NCBI RefSeq assembly: GCF_003397705.1
Contig: NZ_QJVB01000005.1
Coordinates: 33,684-97,683 of the forward strand
Direction of reading: 5' to 3'
Source: Gardnerella swidsinskii
GTDB lineage: Bacteria; Actinomycetota; Actinomycetes; Actinomycetales; Bifidobacteriaceae
DNA: 64,000 nucleotides
In this document: positions 17,872-26,705 of the stretch, one piece after another
Position numbering within the stretch: the stretch's first letter is position 1
Layout of the letters: each line of letters opens with the position of its first letter
Program-made: the position numbers and the translations under genes
The notes under the pieces: model-generated
Databases searched by the model: none
Seen by the model: only the letters and a program-made list of their open reading frames with translations
Told to the model about the DNA's origin: nothing

Positions 17872-18569
17872 TGTCCGACTTTAACGCCAACGAATATTTG
17901 CAAGATATGGAAGATGCTGACTCGCTGGATGTAAAAGCTACAGGTGATTCTGCGAAATCGTCTGCGCAATCTTCATCGAAAGCTGCTGAAGATGCAAATC
18001 CTGCAGAAACGAAAGCTGATGCACAAGCTGATGCTAACGTTTCTGCGGATTCCGCAAATTCTGAGGATACAGCGAATTCCACTGAATCCTCAGAATCGAA
18101 AGACAGCCAAGACGCGGATAGCGGCAGTTTAACTCCCTTAGGTAAAGCTAAGAAAGAAGCTGCAGAGTACTTGGAAGCGTTACAGCGAGAGCGTGCTGAG
18201 TTTATAAACTTCAGAAATCGTTCTGCCAAAGAGCAGGATCGTTTCAGACAGCATGGAATTATTGACGTGCTGACAGCATTGCTTCCGGCATTGGATGACA
18301 TTGACCGCATTCGCGAGCATAGCGAAATGGATGATTCATTCAAGGCTGTTGCAACTAAGATAGATAAAGCTTTTGAAAAGTTTGGTGTGGAAAAGTTTGG
18401 TGAGAAGGGCGAAGATTTTGACCCGACCAAGCATGATGCAATTTTGCACAGGCCAGATCCAGACGCTACAAAAGAAACTGTTGATGCTGTAGTTGAAGCA
18501 GGATATCGAATAGGAGATCGCGTTATTCGCGCCGCTCGTGTGGTCGTCTCTTCGCCAAGTAATGACTAA
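17871..18569 (+). CDS. grpE: Nucleotide exchange factor GrpE
   Basis: GrpE (232 residues) releases ADP from DnaK. Its ATG shares a base with the dnaK stop (TAATG), a sign of translational coupling. The first 80 residues are low-complexity Ala/Ser/Asp/Glu and probably disordered. The long helix follows (YLEALQRERAEFINFRNRSAKEQ) and then the beta domain with FDPTKHDAI and the end GYRIGDRVIRAARVVVS. The acidic N-terminus is longer than in E. coli GrpE, as in other actinobacteria. Confidence 0.95.
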   Translation: MSDFNANEYLQDMEDADSLDVKATGDSAKSSAQSSSKAAEDANPAETKADAQADANVSADSANSEDTANSTESSESKDSQDADSGSLTPLGKAKKEAAEYLEALQRERAEFINFRNRSAKEQDRFRQHGIIDVLTALLPALDDIDRIREHSEMDDSFKAVATKIDKAFEKFGVEKFGEKGEDFDPTKHDAILHRPDPDATKETVDAVVEAGYRIGDRVIRAARVVVSSPSND

Positions 18570-18602
18570 CGAAACTCTTAGTCGTGACTTTATTGCATAA
18601 CT

Positions 18603-18636
18603 TGCTCGTGCTGACTCATAAGAGTTGGCACGAGCA
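18603..18636 (+). terminator. Hairpin between grpE and dnaJ
   Basis: TGCTCGTGC (18603-18611) pairs with GCACGAGCA (18628-18636), with further pairing of CTC and GAG inside. No U-run follows, so it is more likely an attenuator or RNA-processing site within the heat-shock operon than a full stop. Confidence 0.55.
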
Positions 18637-18693
18637 GACTATATTTGGTCAAAAGCGAAATAGCCAATGTGCTTGTGAAGAAAGGAGGCACAA

Positions 18694-19755
18694 ATGGCTG
18701 AAAATGAATGGTTAGCTAAGGATTTTTATAAGGTTCTCGGTGTCTCCAAAGACGCAGATGAGGCAACGATTACCAAAGCGTATCGCAAACTTGCTCGTAA
18801 ATATCACCCTGATTTAAACAAAACAAAAGAAGCTGAAGAAAAATTTAAGGATGTTTCTGAAGCTTATGACGTACTAAAAGATAGTCAAACTCGTCAACGT
18901 TATGATGCTATCCGCCAATTTGGTGCTGGTGGTGCTCGTTTCGCTGGAGGAGCAGGTGGTGCTGGTGGTTTCGATGCGTCGAGCTTCTCGGACATTTTCT
19001 CTATGTTCAACGGCGGCTATGGCATGGGCAGCATGGGTGGCATGGGTGGAAACGGTTCGCGCATTCGCTTTACATCCAACGGTGCTGGACCAAATATGAG
19101 CGACATTTTCTCCATGTTTGGTGGAGGTCAGCGCTCTCAAAATTCAGCAGGATTCCAAGGTATGAGTGGCTTTGGTGGTGAGAGGTATTCTCAACCGCAG
19201 GAAGCTGATGTGCCTGAAGTTGGCGAAGATATAACAACCGATATAAAGCTCACATTTAAGCAAGCTTTTAAAGGCGCTACAGTATCGTTGCGTGCGGCTG
19301 GTGAAACTTTTAAAACGCATATTCCAGCTGGTGTAAAAACCGGACAGAAAATTCGTTTGAAAGGAAAAGGCAAGCCAGGCAAGTTCGGTGGTGCTGCAGG
19401 TGACTTGTACTTGCATGTTCAAGTAGAAGCATCAGATAAATTTACTTTGCGAGGCGACGATTTGATTTCTACATTGCCGCTAACGTTAAGTGAAGCAGTG
19501 CATGGTGCAAAAGTTAGTATAAACGACCTAGACGGCAACCCTGTTACTTTCAAAGTTCCAGCTTGTGTTTCAAGCGGCGATGAAGTTCGTATAGAAGGTG
19601 CTGGAGTGCCGGGGAAAAATGGCGATTTTGTTGGCGTTGTGCAGATTCGTTTGCCAAAGCGTTCGAGCATGTCTCTTAGACGCGTTGCAAAAGAATTTGA
19701 TAAAACTGCTGGCGAAACTTATGCTGAAGAAATTAAAAAATTAAGACAAAACTAA
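18694..19755 (+). CDS. dnaJ: J-domain co-chaperone without zinc finger
   Basis: This 353-residue protein has an N-terminal J domain with the HPD motif (KYHPDLNK), a Gly/Phe/Met-rich linker (about 75-165) and two C-terminal beta-barrel substrate domains ([16 protein letters not shown] onward). The four CxxCxGxG repeats of class I DnaJ are missing, so it is class II (CbpA-like) in layout. It stimulates DnaK ATPase and delivers substrates. A very strong AAAGGAGG ribosome binding site precedes ATG 18694. Its place between grpE and hspR fixes its role. Confidence 0.92.
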   Translation: MAENEWLAKDFYKVLGVSKDADEATITKAYRKLARKYHPDLNKTKEAEEKFKDVSEAYDVLKDSQTRQRYDAIRQFGAGGARFAGGAGGAGGFDASSFSDIFSMFNGGYGMGSMGGMGGNGSRIRFTSNGAGPNMSDIFSMFGGGQRSQNSAGFQGMSGFGGERYSQPQEADVPEVGEDITTDIKLTFKQAFKGATVSLRAAGETFKTHIPAGVKTGQKIRLKGKGKPGKFGGAAGDLYLHVQVEASDKFTLRGDDLISTLPLTLSEAVHGAKVSINDLDGNPVTFKVPACVSSGDEVRIEGAGVPGKNGDFVGVVQIRLPKRSSMSLRRVAKEFDKTAGETYAEEIKKLRQN

Positions 19756-19842
19756 GTTAACGATAATTTAGTAGGTTAAACACTGTTGAATTGCTTGTAA
19801 CAGTGCTTTAAACATACTAAAAAAGGCAAAGGAAGGCGTGCT

Positions 19843-20439
19843 ATGACACCAATAACGCGTGAAACTAAAGCACTGTATGAAATGTGTGCAGTTGCTTTAG
19901 TGCGTGGTACTGCAACGCTTGACGGGGCAGATGAAGTAGGATTCGTTCTTGATTTGCCAATATTTACCGTAAGCCATGTGGCACGCCTAACCAATACGCA
20001 CCCGCAAACTTTACGACAGTATGATCGGCTTCATTTAATAATGCCGCATAGAACTGAAGGTGGCGCTCGCCGTTATTCTTTGCGAGATATAGACAGGATT
20101 GTGCAAACTCAGCATTTAAGCCAAAATGAAGGCATTAATCTTGCTGGCATCATGCAAATACTTGATTTGCAAGAAGAAAATCGACAGCTGAAAAGACAAG
20201 TAAGGCATTTGCTTGATTCTGCAGAGTCTTCAGAGCGCAATATTTTTGCTGCAAATGCAGATGGTGACATTGTGGAAATGCAGCGTTCTCGCAATGCGCG
20301 TCGCTGGAGGCGGGATATTCTTGCAGAGAGACGAGCGTTACCTTCGTCGTATTCTTCAGAAAGCTATAACAGTAATTATAAAAATCGAAAGTCTTTGGAT
20401 GAAAAATCTGTGGTGTTGTGGAGAGCGTGGAGCATATAG
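19843..20439 (+). CDS. hspR: MerR-family heat-shock repressor HspR
   Basis: This 198-residue regulator has an N-terminal extension of about 38 residues, then a MerR-type winged helix: FTVSHVARLTNTHPQTLRQY, DRLHLIMPHRT and GGARRYSLRDIDRI, followed by LSQNEGINLAGI. HspR is known to bind HAIR elements with DnaK help and repress the dnaK operon. The short coiled region (LDLQEENRQLKRQVRHLL) suits dimer formation. The tail is rich in Arg and Ser. A HAIR site lies over the promoter of this same operon. Confidence 0.93.
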   Translation: MTPITRETKALYEMCAVALVRGTATLDGADEVGFVLDLPIFTVSHVARLTNTHPQTLRQYDRLHLIMPHRTEGGARRYSLRDIDRIVQTQHLSQNEGINLAGIMQILDLQEENRQLKRQVRHLLDSAESSERNIFAANADGDIVEMQRSRNARRWRRDILAERRALPSSYSSESYNSNYKNRKSLDEKSVVLWRAWSI

Positions 20440-20578
20440 TAACGTAGGCATGGCTACTTATTGTGCTTAAGTGAGAAATTAGCGAGAAGAATTAATAGTG
20501 CGAAAAGTAATACAAAATTAGTGCGAAATAATGCGCTACAAAAGCTAAAGCAAATATATGCAATATAAAGGATTGTGA

Positions 20579-21322
20579 ATGGCTGAACAGACGACGAATG
20601 TGTGTGTAAGTACTCTTAACTCTAGTGAAGAAAAACATGTGTTGCGTGCAGTTTTTTGGGACATGGATGGCACTCTTATAGATTCCGAGCCGTATTGGCA
20701 TGAGTCGGAATTTTATTTAGTAAAAAAATACGGTGGTTACTGGGATGAAGATTTAGCTTGGGAATGTTCCGGCGGATCCCTTGAAACTGTTGCCAATAAA
20801 ATGATTCCAAGCGGTACAAAACTTACTGTAGAAGAAATCGGCAAAGGTATGGTTGATTACGTTGCTGCTCGTGAAGCTGAATCCGTGCCATGGGTTCCAG
20901 GAGTTTTAGACGTACTTAAAAGCCTTACGGATGCTGGCATTCCTTCAATTTTGGTGAGTAATTCGCCGCGTTGTTTGGTTGAAAATATTGTGAATCACGC
21001 TCCAGAAGGCGCTTTCGCTGGGTATGTGTGTGGAGATGATGGATTTAAACCGAAGCCTAGTGCTGAGCCATATCTTGCTGCAGGAAAAATGGTTGGCATT
21101 GAGGGTACGGACGAGGAAGTTGCAAAGCAGATGGCTAATTGCATTGCCATAGAAGATTCTCTATCTGGTCTTACTGCCGCAATTAATTCCGGAGCAACTG
21201 TAATTGCACAAACAGGTTTTTCGCGCGCAAACATATCTGAAAGCAAGCATCACGCAGAACTTAACGGTTATGAAAATGTGACTGCTAAAATGCTTGAGAA
21301 CATTGTTTTGAGTCGAAACTAA
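20579..21322 (+). CDS. HAD-superfamily phosphatase, beta-phosphoglucomutase-like
   Basis: This 247-residue hydrolase has the HAD motif I WDMDGTLIDSEP (nucleophile Asp in DMDGT), motif II ILVSNSPR, a lysine in the GDDGFKPKPSAEPY segment and the motif III/IV acid IAIEDSLSG. The cap is helical, as in subfamily IA. It probably removes phosphate from a small sugar phosphate or similar metabolite; the substrate cannot be told. A ribosome binding site AAAGGA lies ahead of ATG 20579. It converges with the penicillin-binding protein gene. Confidence 0.85.
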   Translation: MAEQTTNVCVSTLNSSEEKHVLRAVFWDMDGTLIDSEPYWHESEFYLVKKYGGYWDEDLAWECSGGSLETVANKMIPSGTKLTVEEIGKGMVDYVAAREAESVPWVPGVLDVLKSLTDAGIPSILVSNSPRCLVENIVNHAPEGAFAGYVCGDDGFKPKPSAEPYLAAGKMVGIEGTDEEVAKQMANCIAIEDSLSGLTAAINSGATVIAQTGFSRANISESKHHAELNGYENVTAKMLENIVLSRN

Positions 21323-21416
21323 TTAACAAACAAGCAAAACTAATTAATAAACTATTTAGTTATTTATTTAGATAGCTATTCGCATATCTGTTTGTAAATT
21401 AGCTACAGTTGATTTA

Positions 21417-23741
21417 CTAGTTTCCTCCAGTTGTGTCATAGTTATTGTCATAACCATGACCGCCAGAATTATTATCGTAACTGCCAACGCCGCCCGATGA
21501 TGAATCGTCACGACCATACAGCTGGCTATCAAGGTCTAAATCGTTGTCGTTGTCCTTGTCTTTATCTTTGTCCTTGTTTTTATCCTTATCTTCATTCTCA
21601 GTTTTTGCGTGCGTGAATGTGTGTTGTTCGCCTAATCCCCATTTTCCATCAGGTCCGCCAATTTTGCCTGTGTCTTTTGCTTCAGGGAATTTAGTATTCG
21701 GGGTTCCTATTACCGCTTGACGCATGTATCTTGTAAACAAGTGTACAGGGTAGTCGCTTCCGCCAAGATATCCGTGGAACGGTTTAATTACTTGTGGGCT
21801 ACCTTTTGCGTCTGGATTCCATATGGCAAATGCGGTAACAATATTTGGCGTAAATCCTACAAAGCTACCAGCAGTTTCATCGTTTGCTGTTCCAGACTTT
21901 CCTGCAATTTCTCTACCTACAGCGCGAGCTTCAGTTGCTGTACCATGTTGCACTACGCCAATCATTGCTTTTGTAGCTAAAGCGGCATCGGCTGGTGAGA
22001 ATACTTGCTTTCCAGCTGTTGGTGCACGGTAGAACTCTTTACCGTCGGGATTTTTTACGCTGGCAACAATATGCAAATCTGGGCGTCTTCCTTGGTTTGC
22101 AAATGTTGCATATGCGCGCGCAATTTCGCTTACATGTACAGAATCGTTTCCGAGCACAGTAAACGGATTCTCACCATTGACTCGTTCAGGATTTAAGCCT
22201 GCCATAACTGCGGTATGAGCAACTTTTTTAGCGCCAAGTTTACTTTGCAAATCCATATACACTGTGTTCACAGAATTTGCAGTTGCATTGTATAAGTTAA
22301 TGGTGCCATAGCTCATGTTTGCAAAGTTTCCAACAGGTTTATCGATTCCATCAAACTTGCGTGGAGAATTGCCATTGAACATCGTATCCAAGCTAGTGCC
22401 AGCCTGAATTGCTCCCATAAGCGCAAAAGGCTTCATAGTAGAGCCTGGCTCATAAAGCGCTTGTGTGGCGTTATTAAGCTGTTTCTTTAGATAATCGTCT
22501 CCTGCGTAAACGGAAATGATTGAACCATCTTTTGCATTTATTGAAATTCCGCCAACTTGCAGTCCTTCTGGCACAATTCCTCGTCCATCTTGAGAAGGAC
22601 TTGCAACTTTGAACATTAAATCTTGCTTAGCTTTATCGATAGTAGTAATAATGCGATATCCACCACTGTCGAGATCTTCCTGTGTAAAAGCACCATTCCT
22701 AGTTAACTCATCGCGAACCATATGCAATAAGTAACCTTGTTGACCTGCGTAAATGTTTTGAGTCGTCTGAGTAATAGTTTTAGGCATTTTTGCTTGCGCT
22801 GCCTGAGAGGCTGTAATGTAGCCATCTTCTTTCATAATGCGTAACACGCGCTTAAAACGAATGCCTGCTTCTTTTGGACCAATTGCAGGATCCCAGCTAC
22901 TTGGTGCTGGAATAATACCTGCTAAAAGTGCAGCTTGCGAAAGTGACAAATCTTTTGCTTCTATGCCGAAATATGCTTTGGCTGCAGCTTGAATTCCGTA
23001 TGCTCCTCTACCCAAGTAAATAGTATTCATATAATTGCAAAGTACTGTATCTTTATCTTGAGTTTGCGCAATTTTCAAAGCTAAAATAGCTTCTTTTAGT
23101 TTTCCAAAATAAGTTTTTGTTTCACCGAGATAATATCTTTCCGCATATTGTTGCGTAATAGTTGAGCCGCCCCAACGCCCGTGCTTTGTGATGTTATGAA
23201 GTAGTGCGCGTCCAATTCCTTTAAAATCTATTCCGCCATCGTGGTAGAAGGAACGATTTTCTGAAGCAACTATTGCTTTACCAACATATTTAGGTAGTAC
23301 TGAACAATTGATAATTTCGCGATTTTGCTCAGCGAACGAACCTAATTCAGTTTTGCCATCTGAATAATACACTTTCGTCTTATCTGCCATAGCAACTTTG
23401 TCTGGTGCCGGTATGTCTGTAGTTGCATACAGATAAGCAAAAACAATTGTGCCTAGCAAAATTGGCACAAAAATAACGATAAGCGCCCAAAAAATAATAG
23501 GATGTCTGCCTCGCCAAGTTCTACGACGCCTTCTGCGTGTTGCTGCGCGAGAACGTTCGAATCTTGAATTACGGCTGCTTTTGTTTGATTCAAAAGAATA
23601 CGAATTTGGACGATATGATTCTTGTCCGCGTGGTGGGACAGATGAAGGCATATTCGTATTTTTTTGTGATTGTGACGATACGCTTCGAGTAGCTTTCTCA
23701 TGCGAAGTAGACGCTCGTCTTCCATCTTTACGTGCAACCAT
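21417..23741 (-). CDS. Bifunctional penicillin-binding protein (transglycosylase/transpeptidase)
   Basis: This class A PBP of 774 residues builds and crosslinks peptidoglycan. A basic, Ser/Arg-rich cytoplasmic N-terminus leads to one membrane anchor (about 82-105). The GT51 domain carries SENRSFYHDGGIDFKG and GGSTITQQYAERYYL. The transpeptidase domain has PGSTMKPF (SxxK), ANSVN (SxN) and KSGTAND (KTG box). The C-terminal tail has alternating Lys/Asp, then a Gly/Asn/Tyr-rich end. I start at ATG 23741 because GGTGG lies 6 nt upstream; the reading frame extends to a GTG at 23750. Which PBP1 paralogue it is cannot be decided here. Confidence 0.92.
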   Translation of the reverse strand: MVARKDGRRASTSHEKATRSVSSQSQKNTNMPSSVPPRGQESYRPNSYSFESNKSSRNSRFERSRAATRRRRRRTWRGRHPIIFWALIVIFVPILLGTIVFAYLYATTDIPAPDKVAMADKTKVYYSDGKTELGSFAEQNREIINCSVLPKYVGKAIVASENRSFYHDGGIDFKGIGRALLHNITKHGRWGGSTITQQYAERYYLGETKTYFGKLKEAILALKIAQTQDKDTVLCNYMNTIYLGRGAYGIQAAAKAYFGIEAKDLSLSQAALLAGIIPAPSSWDPAIGPKEAGIRFKRVLRIMKEDGYITASQAAQAKMPKTITQTTQNIYAGQQGYLLHMVRDELTRNGAFTQEDLDSGGYRIITTIDKAKQDLMFKVASPSQDGRGIVPEGLQVGGISINAKDGSIISVYAGDDYLKKQLNNATQALYEPGSTMKPFALMGAIQAGTSLDTMFNGNSPRKFDGIDKPVGNFANMSYGTINLYNATANSVNTVYMDLQSKLGAKKVAHTAVMAGLNPERVNGENPFTVLGNDSVHVSEIARAYATFANQGRRPDLHIVASVKNPDGKEFYRAPTAGKQVFSPADAALATKAMIGVVQHGTATEARAVGREIAGKSGTANDETAGSFVGFTPNIVTAFAIWNPDAKGSPQVIKPFHGYLGGSDYPVHLFTRYMRQAVIGTPNTKFPEAKDTGKIGGPDGKWGLGEQHTFTHAKTENEDKDKNKDKDKDKDNDNDLDLDSQLYGRDDSSSGGVGSYDNNSGGHGYDNNYDTTGGN

Positions 23742-23913
23742 ACATTCCACCGTAGCGTCCGGTGTTGAATTTTTCTACAAAACAGCATGTTTTTGTTTAG
23801 AAAAGATTAAAAATATTGAATATTAGTACATATTTGTTAAAGCAATAGTATTATGAAATGTGTATGGTGCGGCATAATGTAATGTCGCTTATTTTGCAGG
23901 GCAAGGAGTCTAT

Positions 23914-25056
23914 ATGAGCATCCGCGTTGCCATTGCCGGTGTCGGCAATTGTGCTTCGTCGCTGGTTCAGGGCGTTGAATATTACAAAAACGCTGATGAC
24001 GGTGAGAAAATTCCAGGGTTGATGCACGCTGTATTTGGTCAGTATCGTGTGCGCGATATTGAGTTTGTTACGGCGTTTGATGTTGATTCTCTAAAGGTTG
24101 GGCATGATTTAAGTGAAGCAATTGGCGCTTCACAAAATAACACAATTCGTTTTGCTGATGTACCAAATTTGGGTGTAGAAGTATTGCGTGGTCCAACTTA
24201 TGACGGCTTAGGTGATTATTATCGCGAGATGATTGACGAGTCCGAGGCTGAGCCTGTTGACGTAGCTCAAGTTTTGCGAGATAAGCATGTTGATGTGCTT
24301 GTTTCTTATTTGCCAGTCGGATCTGAGCAAGCCGATAAAGCTTATGCAACTGCTGCAATGGAAGCTGGATGCGCATTTGTAAACTGCCTGCCAGTCTTCA
24401 TTGCTTCTGATCCTGAGTGGGCGCAAAAATTCCGTGATGCTGGAGTTCCTATTATTGGCGATGACATTAAAAGTCAGGTAGGTGCAACTATTACTCACCG
24501 CGTTATGGCTCGACTTTTTGAGGATCGCGGTGTGCGTTTGGATCGCACGTATCAGCTGAATGTTGGTGGAAACATGGACTTTATGAACATGCTTCAGCGT
24601 TCAAGACTTGAGTCTAAAAAGATTTCTAAGACTCGTGCAGTAACTTCAATCGTGCCTCATGAAATGGATGAGCATAATGTTCATATTGGGCCTTCTGACT
24701 ACGTAGCTTGGTTGGATGATCGCAAGTTTGCTTTCGTGCGTTTGGAAGGTACTACTTTTGGTGATGTTCCTTTGAATTTGGAGTACAAGCTTGAGGTTTG
24801 GGATTCTCCAAATTCTGCCGGAATTGTTATCGATGCTGTTCGAGCCGCAAAAATTGCTTTGGATCGCAAGCTTTCTGGTCCGGTTTTGGCTCCAAGTTCA
24901 TATTTTATGAAGTCTCCTGCAGTTCAGCATGAAGATAGTGAAGCTCGTCAATTAGTTGAACGCTATATTGCTGGTGATGTTGAAGCTAACGAGTCTCAGC
25001 TTGATGAAGATACTGAATTTGCAAAAGAGCACGGCAAGAGCGTGTGGCGCGCATAA
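23914..25056 (+). CDS. ino1: Inositol-3-phosphate synthase
   Basis: This 380-residue NAD-dependent enzyme converts glucose-6-phosphate to inositol-3-phosphate. The Rossmann start [20 protein letters not shown], the [15 protein letters not shown] segment with its catalytic lysine, and [12 protein letters not shown] are hallmarks of actinobacterial Ino1. A clean AAGGAG ribosome binding site precedes ATG 23914. In actinobacteria the product feeds phosphatidylinositol and mycothiol pathways; which of these applies here is not shown by the window. It is divergent from the PBP gene and followed by the SRP RNA. Confidence 0.93.
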   Translation: MSIRVAIAGVGNCASSLVQGVEYYKNADDGEKIPGLMHAVFGQYRVRDIEFVTAFDVDSLKVGHDLSEAIGASQNNTIRFADVPNLGVEVLRGPTYDGLGDYYREMIDESEAEPVDVAQVLRDKHVDVLVSYLPVGSEQADKAYATAAMEAGCAFVNCLPVFIASDPEWAQKFRDAGVPIIGDDIKSQVGATITHRVMARLFEDRGVRLDRTYQLNVGGNMDFMNMLQRSRLESKKISKTRAVTSIVPHEMDEHNVHIGPSDYVAWLDDRKFAFVRLEGTTFGDVPLNLEYKLEVWDSPNSAGIVIDAVRAAKIALDRKLSGPVLAPSSYFMKSPAVQHEDSEARQLVERYIAGDVEANESQLDEDTEFAKEHGKSVWRA

Positions 25057-25067
25057 TTTATTACTAC

Positions 25068-25095
25068 TCGACATGTAGCGAAAATCGTGTAATAT
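25068..25095 (+). promoter_or_regulatory. Promoter of the SRP RNA gene
   Basis: TCGACA (25068-25073) and TAATAT (25090-25095) are 16 bp apart and end six bases before the predicted 5' end of the SRP RNA. Confidence 0.55.
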
Positions 25096-25100
25096 AGATA

Positions 25101-25187
25101 GAGCCTCCGTGTGGCACTAAGTCACCCAATCCCCCCAGGGCAGAAATGCAGCAAGGGTAAGTGGCCTCTGGTGGGTGCGCGGAGGTT
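25101..25187 (+). ncRNA. ffs: Signal recognition particle RNA, small bacterial type (4.5S)
   Basis: The ends pair (CCTCC near 25104-25108 with GGAGG at 25181-25185) to close one long hairpin. The tip carries the conserved SRP domain IV sequences: CCCAGGGCAGAAATGCAGCAAGGGTAAG-like elements, in particular CAG with GCAGCAAGG opposite, that bind Ffh. Length is about 87 nt. The RNA works with Ffh to target ribosomes making membrane proteins. The exact ends are estimated to within a few bases. Confidence 0.93.
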
Positions 25188-25239
25188 TTATTATGCGTAA
25201 AACTAGCGCGGTCGTAAATACTGTCGTAAAGTCTAAAGT

Positions 25240-26574
25240 ATGAGTGAAGAATTTGCAGGAATTCAATCCAATAGCATTGACAATCAGCATGATGATTCTG
25301 CTGAGAAAAATGATGCGCTGCCGGTAGGTGGAACTTCGCAAGATGTTAATCGCAACAGTGAAGGTGGTGACTATTCGCATCCTTTGGATTCGATTAATAC
25401 TATTACGCCATTTTCTCCAATCTCATCTGAAGATAATGACGAAAAAATATCGCCTTTATTTCCAGAAAATAATGAAGAAAAATCTTCTAAACAGTCTGTA
25501 AAACAGTTTGTGAAACAAACTAAGCGTCAATCTGATTTGTCTGATTTGTCTGATTTGTCTGATTTGTCTGGCTCGTCCGATTTGTCGTATTCGACTAATC
25601 AGTTATCTTCTAAAGATTCTCTATCAGATGCAGATGATATTGATCAGCTTGGTCAGCTTATAAAGCGTCCTAGAATATCTACCATATTGTGGTGTGTTGC
25701 TATTGCAATTGTTTTCTTGGCTTCTGCTGCGTTCATATGGTTTATTAGTGTGCAAACAGTACTTGGTCAAAGCTATGAAGAAATGGTAATTGATGGATTT
25801 GGTTCTCATGGTACGCCATCTTGGCTTGCATTTTGCTTGCGACCTATAAGCGTTTCTATGGTTGTTATAGTTACTAGCATAATAATTGCTCTTGTTTCAC
25901 TCATAGTAGTTTGTATTCGTAAACGTTGGTGGCTTCTTGGTCAATGTGCTGGAATTATTATTCTTTCGGCTGCTGCTGAACCATTGAAAAAAATTCTTCC
26001 GCGCCCAATGCTTATAAGTATTGAATATTTGTCTGCAAATTCAGCACCTTCAGGTCATACCTTACTTATTACTGCATCATGTGCGTTGCTTATTTGCGCA
26101 GTTTCGCGTGTTTGGCGCGCATGGGCAGCGGTAGCTGCAGCTTTTATAAGCGTTCTTGTGGAACTTTCGTTGGTTGCAGCGCATTGGCATAGAGTTTCTG
26201 ACGTTCTTATGTCATTACTTATCGTTGGTGCTGTAACGCTTATTATGCTCGCATGCACTCGCAGTAGTGGAATGGATATGCCAGCTTATCGACGTTCCTC
26301 AATTAGCGTTCAAATTGTAGGAAGCTCTATGATTACGATTGGTGTGTTGGCGTGTTTGTATGCACTTTATTTAATATGGCAAATTCTTCCTGGTGTTGAT
26401 ATTTTTGCTCAATGGGCTGCAAGCGTATCTTATGTAGCAACTTATTGGCTGATTATAGGCGTGTCTTTGCTTGTTTTTGGCGTAATTATGGTAATGCGTC
26501 ACTCTACAGCTTCGCCGTTGAGTAGGCTTGGATTAGTAGGCGCTCCGCCGACGCCGCCATCTGCTTCTAAGTAA
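25240..26574 (+). CDS. PAP2-family membrane phosphatase with repetitive N-terminus
   Basis: This 444-residue protein has a hydrophilic N-terminus of about 140 residues rich in Ser, Asp, Glu and Lys, containing the SDL repeat at about 98-115. About six or seven membrane segments follow. The lipid-phosphatase signature is present in three parts: KKILPRP, PSGHT, and HWHRVSDV with the catalytic His. Such enzymes act on lipid-linked phosphates, for example undecaprenyl pyrophosphate or phosphatidate, at the outer membrane face. The real substrate is unknown. No convincing ribosome binding site precedes ATG 25240, 53 bp after the SRP RNA. Confidence 0.8.
   Translation: MSEEFAGIQSNSIDNQHDDSAEKNDALPVGGTSQDVNRNSEGGDYSHPLDSINTITPFSPISSEDNDEKISPLFPENNEEKSSKQSVKQFVKQTKRQSDLSDLSDLSDLSGSSDLSYSTNQLSSKDSLSDADDIDQLGQLIKRPRISTILWCVAIAIVFLASAAFIWFISVQTVLGQSYEEMVIDGFGSHGTPSWLAFCLRPISVSMVVIVTSIIIALVSLIVVCIRKRWWLLGQCAGIIILSAAAEPLKKILPRPMLISIEYLSANSAPSGHTLLITASCALLICAVSRVWRAWAAVAAAFISVLVELSLVAAHWHRVSDVLMSLLIVGAVTLIMLACTRSSGMDMPAYRRSSISVQIVGSSMITIGVLACLYALYLIWQILPGVDIFAQWAASVSYVATYWLIIGVSLLVFGVIMVMRHSTASPLSRLGLVGAPPTPPSASK
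25531..25584 (+). repeat. 9-bp tandem repeat inside the PAP2 gene
   Basis: Four exact copies of TCTGATTTG (25531-25566) are followed by two diverged copies (TCTGGCTCG and TCCGATTTG, to 25584). Each copy encodes Ser-Asp-Leu. Because the unit is a multiple of three, copy-number change would alter protein length without breaking the frame. Confidence 0.85.
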
Positions 26575-26705
26575 TATTGTCTACTCTATCTGCTTTTATC
26601 CACCGAGGTGGAATGTAATAGACGTATAACTTAAGTTGCGATACAGTTAGCGTGAAACATATAGTTCGGAATTATATGTTCGATTGTGTTAGGAAAGGAG
26701 CGAAT

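Noticed and set aside
23742..23750. GTG start for the penicillin-binding protein
   Set aside because: The in-frame ATG at 23741 has a GGTGG ribosome binding site at the right distance; the GTG does not.
25117..25380. 87-codon minus-strand frame across the SRP RNA
   Set aside because: It overlaps a structured RNA and the start of the PAP2 gene and has no supporting motif.
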